Below are positions 35,272 to 39,176 of a stretch of DNA of 39,176 nt, one piece after another. Within the stretch, counting starts at the first letter, position 1, and each line of letters begins with the position of its first letter. Made by a program: the position numbers and the translations under genes. The DNA lies in the NCBI RefSeq assembly GCF_000272405.2, contig NZ_AJZM02000255.1, forward strand, positions 1 through 39,176. Reading direction: 5' to 3'. The DNA comes from Vibrio tasmaniensis 1F-187 (GTDB lineage Bacteria > Pseudomonadota > Gammaproteobacteria > Enterobacterales > Vibrionaceae). The notes beneath the pieces are model-generated. The model made no database searches, was not told the DNA's origin, and was given only the letters and a program-made list of their open reading frames with translations.

Positions 35272-35510
35272 AGCATTTTTTATCTTTCGAAGACAAAAAA
35301 ATTCGCAGGTAAAAGTAAACATCCTTTACCATACTGTTATTTGTTGGGTTCACACCCTAACAAGTGTCTAATTATTAACCATTAAGACGTAAAAGCAAGC
35401 CTTGTTACAGATTCATATTTTAGTTTGCATCCGACATATGGGTATAATGAAGGTAATTTTTTATCAATAAGTTAGGTGCCTTCGTTTAGTTGGCGCACCT
35501 AGGTATCAAT

Positions 35511-36359
35511 ATGAACAACGACATCGAAAAAGATTTTAATTTGGGCGGTAGTATCGACCGTGCACTTTCCGGCGATTATGAGCTCAAAGCAACGGCTGTA
35601 TTCCAAGAGGCTTGGAAACATACGATAAGTCACTTTCTTTCGTTTTCCCCTGCGATTGTTGCGCTAATGTTCGTACAATTGGCTATCTTTTATATCGCAC
35701 TAAAACTGCAACTTGGTGACCCTGCAGTTATCTTAGATGCGGTAATCGACCCTGAGGCCTTTACACCCCAGATCGTTGAATCGATTTTCATTGCGAATTT
35801 TAGCTATGAAGTCGTCAGTGCACCTATCTATGCCGGCATCTGTTTAATGGCAATGAGCCATGCTGCAGGTCTTCAAACTAAAGTGCGCCACATAGGCAAA
35901 GGTTTACAGTTTACGATCCCCGTTATTCTAGTGACTTTGTTCAGCCTAATGCTTCAAGGCATCGCTGGTATGATTCTGCCATTTCTGTCTATCTACTTCT
36001 CACTTGCGTTCAGCAACTCAATTCTGCTGATTTGTGATAAAAAAGTTCCACCGATGCAATCGCTATTACTTTCTCTAAGAGCAGTAAATAAGAAGATCTT
36101 CGTAGTCGCGTCTATATACCTAATGGTTATGCTGATGTTCATCGTTGCTGCGATGATGTACGGCATTGGCTTGATCTTCGTTCTTCCATTCTTCTTCCAC
36201 GTGAAAGGTATCGTTTACCGTGAAATGTTTGGCATCAAGCTGAAGATAATTGCATCAGACCGCCCAATGAGCGATGACGATAGCGATGGCGGTAACAATA
36301 ACGGCAACAACAGTAGCCATGGTAACAAGAACAAAAACCCGCAGGTCTTCGATGCGTAA
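35511..36359 (+). CDS. Polytopic membrane protein of unknown function with Asn/Asp-rich tail
   Basis: A 282-residue protein with about six hydrophobic segments (near 45-70, 95-125, 142-165, 165-185, 200-225, 225-245) and a low-complexity hydrophilic tail SDDDSDGGNNNGNNSSHG. It recalls YciC/BPSS1780-like families, but I cannot name it. The ATG at 35511 has AGGT 6 bases upstream, next to a hairpin. An in-frame TTG at 35490 is rejected. The last 8 bases overlap the glucosaminidase gene (ATGCGTAA), so the two are coupled. A role in cell-envelope maintenance is only inferred from that. Confidence 0.78.
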   Translation: MNNDIEKDFNLGGSIDRALSGDYELKATAVFQEAWKHTISHFLSFSPAIVALMFVQLAIFYIALKLQLGDPAVILDAVIDPEAFTPQIVESIFIANFSYEVVSAPIYAGICLMAMSHAAGLQTKVRHIGKGLQFTIPVILVTLFSLMLQGIAGMILPFLSIYFSLAFSNSILLICDKKVPPMQSLLLSLRAVNKKIFVVASIYLMVMLMFIVAAMMYGIGLIFVLPFFFHVKGIVYREMFGIKLKIIASDRPMSDDDSDGGNNNGNNSSHGNKNKNPQVFDA

Positions 36360-37200
36360 TAACGACAAAGGCAGCGCGAGTAAATCTCTTGCGCTCAAGG
36401 TAACAACACTAGCAATCGTGGGTTCTATCTCACTGATTGGCCCATACCTTTACCAAGAAGAAGAACGCCGACGTACGACAGAACAGAGCTCTACTTCAGC
36501 AGACCAATTTGATGACTTGACTGTTGCTTCAAGCGCACCAAACTTTGCGGCTATTAAGGATGTAAACGAGAAAAAAGACGCGTTTTTCTCGTTCCTACGC
36601 CCAAGCATCAAGATTGAAAACAAACGTATCACCAAAGAGCGTGCGTTTTTAACTAAGATCTCTGAATCAGGTATTACGAATATTGATTCAGAAGACATGT
36701 CGTATGCGAAAAGGCTAGGGAAGTTATACAGCTTGCCAGTGCCATCTTCAGGATTAGATCAAGCTTGGCTTACGGAAATGCTTAGTCGCGTAAACGTACT
36801 GCCAGAGGCGCTTGTATTAACACAGGCTGCCAATGAATCGGCTTGGGGGACATCACGTTTCGCCACCAAAGCAAACAACTATTTCGGACATTGGTGTTAC
36901 AGCAAAGGTTGTGGCCTTGTTCCGCTACAACGTAACGAAGGCAGCTCGCATGAAGTAGCAACATTTTCTTCAAGCCAAGAATCCGTACACCGTTACTTCA
37001 TGAACCTTAATCGTAACCGTGCCTATGCAGATTTAAGAGCCATTCGTGCGCAACTGGCAGCAAATGGTAATGATCTGTTAACCAAAGAAACGGCGACCGA
37101 ATTGACCAATGGCTTGTTAAAATATTCTGAGCGAGGTTCAGACTATGTGACTGATTTACAAGCTATGATCCGTCACAACAAGGTATACTGGGAAAAGTAA
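36352..37200 (+). CDS. bax: Bax-like membrane-anchored glucosaminidase
   Basis: A 282-residue protein with an N-terminal signal-anchor (about 14-34), a variable linker (40-75), and a C-terminal glucosaminidase domain (PF01832-type). The catalytic region is LTQAANESAWGTSRFATKAN followed by NYFGHWCYSKGCGLVP, where Glu of NESAWG is the expected acid. E. coli Bax has the same arrangement. The family cleaves N-acetylglucosaminyl bonds in peptidoglycan. I chose the ATG at 36352 (CAGGT upstream), because the in-frame extension to 36274 translates the neighbour's low-complexity tail. Confidence 0.88.
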   Translation: MRNNDKGSASKSLALKVTTLAIVGSISLIGPYLYQEEERRRTTEQSSTSADQFDDLTVASSAPNFAAIKDVNEKKDAFFSFLRPSIKIENKRITKERAFLTKISESGITNIDSEDMSYAKRLGKLYSLPVPSSGLDQAWLTEMLSRVNVLPEALVLTQAANESAWGTSRFATKANNYFGHWCYSKGCGLVPLQRNEGSSHEVATFSSSQESVHRYFMNLNRNRAYADLRAIRAQLAANGNDLLTKETATELTNGLLKYSERGSDYVTDLQAMIRHNKVYWEK

Positions 37201-37323
37201 CTCATTTGGATATCCGTTTGATTGACTTCTTTAGTCAATTTGACACCAAGCAATATCGCAAAAGAACAGCTCATTGGCTGCTCTTTCTATTTATAAACGC
37301 TCAACTTCAACAAGATTATAATA

Positions 37324-37974
37324 ATGAAAAAGACAGCACTCGCTTTATTAGCCACTTTAAGTTTTGGGGTTTCTCTTCCAGCTTCGGCGCAAGAATACAT
37401 GTTCACGTATTCTAAACTCTATACTCAGCTGAAAAACAACACCAAAGAAGGGCACGATGATGTCAAAGTTGCGGTGTTCTTTGTTGACCAACAAGCACAG
37501 AAAACCTGTCACATCAGCAAAGCTTGGATGGAGAAAGAAGAGCACTACGAAGAGCTAAAAGTGTCTCCTGCGAATGAGCTGCTTCTACCTGTAGATCAAA
37601 ACCTGCGCTCAGCAAATCCTCTTATCTTTGTGCAAACCCAAGAACAAGAGTGCGCATATTCGCTCGTTGTAATGACTCAAGAGCCTTTAGCTGGCAATGT
37701 TGAAGTTGCACAACTAGAAAGCCTGTTACCACAGATGCAGGCAATGCTAGAAGACGTCAGCGGCATGTTCTCTAGCTGGTTCACACCTGATATCCAAGGG
37801 TTAACGTTGGAGTTCAATGACAAGCTTGAAGGCAACATTGCTCTATCTAACGGTAAACAGATCCCAATTAAAGAAGGGCGTGCTAAATTCACCTTAGAAG
37901 AGCTGAATGGAAGTGACAGCATCACTTTACCAGAGCCAACGGTTCGCGTATTACCGTACATTCCCGCGCAATAA
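37324..37974 (+). CDS. Secreted protein of unknown function (DUF2987-like)
   Basis: A 216-residue protein with a clear signal peptide (MKKTALALLATLSFGVSLPASA, cut before QEY). The mature part begins YMFTYSKLYTQLKNN, which I associate with the DUF2987 family of marine gammaproteobacteria. It has two cysteines (TCHISKAW and ECAYSLVV) that may form a disulfide. The rest is a mixed alpha/beta sequence without repeats, so it is probably periplasmic. No function is known to me. A terminator follows at 38018. Confidence 0.78.
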   Translation: MKKTALALLATLSFGVSLPASAQEYMFTYSKLYTQLKNNTKEGHDDVKVAVFFVDQQAQKTCHISKAWMEKEEHYEELKVSPANELLLPVDQNLRSANPLIFVQTQEQECAYSLVVMTQEPLAGNVEVAQLESLLPQMQAMLEDVSGMFSSWFTPDIQGLTLEFNDKLEGNIALSNGKQIPIKEGRAKFTLEELNGSDSITLPEPTVRVLPYIPAQ

Positions 37975-38017
37975 GTCTAGCTAGAAGCACTCCCTACGCT
38001 TTGAGGAAGTAGTTCTT

Positions 38018-38054
38018 AAGCAGCCTGGTCTTTTAGAGAAGGCTGCTTTTCTTT
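38018..38054 (+). terminator. Intrinsic terminator before ttcA
   Basis: AAGCAGCCT (38018-38026) pairs with AGGCTGCTT (38040-38048), followed by TTCTTT. Confidence 0.85.
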
Positions 38055-38171
38055 GTCTACTATACAAACCTCGAATTTGTTAAGACGCGTTTATCTAACC
38101 GTTTAGAGAGCTTAAAGCTCAAAAGAATCGGAATCTTTCCAATACTCAGCTTGTTAATCCTGCCGTTACTA

Positions 38172-38200
38172 TTTCAACATCAAATAAAAATCCGTATAAT
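38172..38200 (+). promoter_or_regulatory. Sigma-70-like promoter for ttcA
   Basis: TTTCAA (38172-38177), a 17-base spacer and a perfect TATAAT (38195-38200), 64 bases upstream of the ttcA ATG. Confidence 0.55.
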
Positions 38201-38263
38201 CCACGCCCTAAAACAGTCCCACTAGCAATCTACAGTCGGTAATACGACGGTGTGAGAGTCGCA

Positions 38264-39157
38264 ATGAACCAAAACGAAAATAAAAAAGAAACACTTGAAT
38301 TCAACAAGCTTCAGAAACGTCTGAGACGAAATGTTGGAAATGCCATCGTTGACTACAACATGATCGAAGAGAATGACGTAGTAATGGCATGCATTAGTGG
38401 CGGTAAAGATTCATTTGCGATGCTAGATATTTTGCTACGTTTACGTGAAGCTGCACCTATCAAATTCGATGTTGTTGCCGTAAACCTAGACCAAAAACAA
38501 CCTGGCTTTCCTGAGCATATTCTTCCTGAGTACTTCGAAACTCTGAACATTCCTTACTACATCGTAGATAAAGATACGTACTCCGTAGTTAAAGAGAAAG
38601 TGCCAGAGGGTAAAACAACTTGTGGTCTATGTTCTCGTCTTCGTCGTGGTACTTTGTACTCGTTTGCAGAGAAAATTGGGGCGACTAAGATTGCTCTTGG
38701 CCACCACCTAGACGATATTGTTGAGACGATGTTCCTGAACATGTTCCACGGTGCACGCTTGAAAGCAATGCCGCCAAAATTGCGTTCTGATGATGGCCGT
38801 AACGTTGTTATTCGTCCACTGACTTATTGTCGTGAAACGGACTTAATCCAATACGCAGAGCACCTAGATTTCCCAATCATTCCTTGTAACCTGTGTGGCT
38901 CTCAAGAGAACCTACAGCGTCAGAACATTAAAGCGATGTTGATTGATTGGGATAAGCAAACGCCAGGTCGTGTTGAGAAGATTTTCAAGTCAATTCAGAA
39001 CGTAAGTCCAAGCCAACTGGCTGACCGAGAATTGTTTGATTTCGTAAACCTTCCACTAGACCGTAGTGAAGATCGCAAGGCCTACGAATTCGAAGAAGCT
39101 GAAATTTCCTCTTCAAATATTGATGAGTCAATGTTCATCGACGTGACTAACGTATAA
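38264..39157 (+). CDS. ttcA: tRNA 2-thiocytidine synthetase TtcA
   Basis: A 297-residue cytoplasmic enzyme forming 2-thiocytidine at position 32 of certain tRNAs in an ATP- and Fe-S-dependent reaction. The PP-loop SGGKDS is at 45-50, with the CxxC pairs C120-C123 ([12 protein letters not shown]) and C208-C211 (CNLCGSQ) that hold the cluster. [18 protein letters not shown] is the expected PP-ATPase core. I took ATG 38264; the in-frame GTG at 38252 would add MRVA only. The full gene ends 19 bases before the window edge. Confidence 0.95.
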   Translation: MNQNENKKETLEFNKLQKRLRRNVGNAIVDYNMIEENDVVMACISGGKDSFAMLDILLRLREAAPIKFDVVAVNLDQKQPGFPEHILPEYFETLNIPYYIVDKDTYSVVKEKVPEGKTTCGLCSRLRRGTLYSFAEKIGATKIALGHHLDDIVETMFLNMFHGARLKAMPPKLRSDDGRNVVIRPLTYCRETDLIQYAEHLDFPIIPCNLCGSQENLQRQNIKAMLIDWDKQTPGRVEKIFKSIQNVSPSQLADRELFDFVNLPLDRSEDRKAYEFEEAEISSSNIDESMFIDVTNV

Positions 39158-39176
39158 TACCAATCGTAGTAAATAA

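Noticed and set aside
36274..36351. Upstream start for the glucosaminidase
   Set aside because: It would translate the low-complexity tail of the preceding gene in another frame; the ATG at 36352 has a Shine-Dalgarno and begins a signal-anchor.

Overview
The window reads as a chromosomal segment of a Vibrio-type gammaproteobacterium, possibly of the Splendidus side of the genus. The grounds are overall protein similarity recalled from Vibrio: a MobB-MoeA fusion, the potABCD2D1 order, a TupABC/formate-dehydrogenase cluster, YbiT, TtcA and CobB. It contains no phage, IS element, CRISPR array, rRNA or tRNA that I can recognise. Most of it is gene-dense core sequence with clear intrinsic terminators.

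Layout. (1) 1-4820, minus strand: tungstate ABC transporter (tupA, tupB, tupC), then mobA and a mobB-moeA fusion that runs off the left edge. This is metal import coupled to molybdopterin cofactor assembly. (2) 5124-8604, plus: a sigma-54-dependent response regulator overlapping a membrane sensor kinase. (3) 8890-10509: a Cache chemoreceptor behind an FNR-like box. (4) 10641-13875, minus: a MscS-type channel and a large membrane protein with a degenerate ATPase domain. (5) 14337-15920: the ABC-F protein YbiT. (6) 16164-26315: the formate dehydrogenase region, made of fdhD (minus), a DUF3305/DUF3306 pair, then a seven-gene operon (multi-cluster ferredoxin, TorD-like chaperone, small Tat peptide, fdhA, fdhB, fdhC, small membrane protein). 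(7) 26727-27947: an Amt transporter with NtrC-type and sigma-54 signals. (8) 28205-29933: cobB and a diguanylate cyclase. (9) 30018-35181, minus: polyamine transporter potA-potB-potC-potD2-potD1. (10) 35511-39157, plus: a polytopic membrane protein overlapping a Bax-like glucosaminidase, a secreted DUF2987-like protein, and ttcA.

The most interesting signal is regulatory. Promoters with correct -24/-12 spacing lie upstream of tupA (4936-4950), fdhD (17087-17101, weaker), the DUF3305 gene (17261-17275) and the fdh operon (18545-18559). They surround a locally encoded sigma-54 activator and kinase. A palindrome close to GGACAAAATGTCC recurs at 5041, 17303, 18400 and 18461, and is a good candidate for the activator's binding site. 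One copy forms the loop of the terminator that ends the DUF3306 gene. I infer one sigma-54 two-component regulon joining tungstate uptake, cofactor synthesis and assembly of a periplasmic tungsten- or molybdenum-dependent formate dehydrogenase. The signal sensed is unknown.

Second-tier points are the membrane ATPase beside the MscS channel, which lacks both the Walker A lysine and the Walker B glutamate; an FdhD lacking the second cysteine of the usual CxxC; and a duplicated tupA 3' end. All motif and family assignments were made by eye, without database searches.
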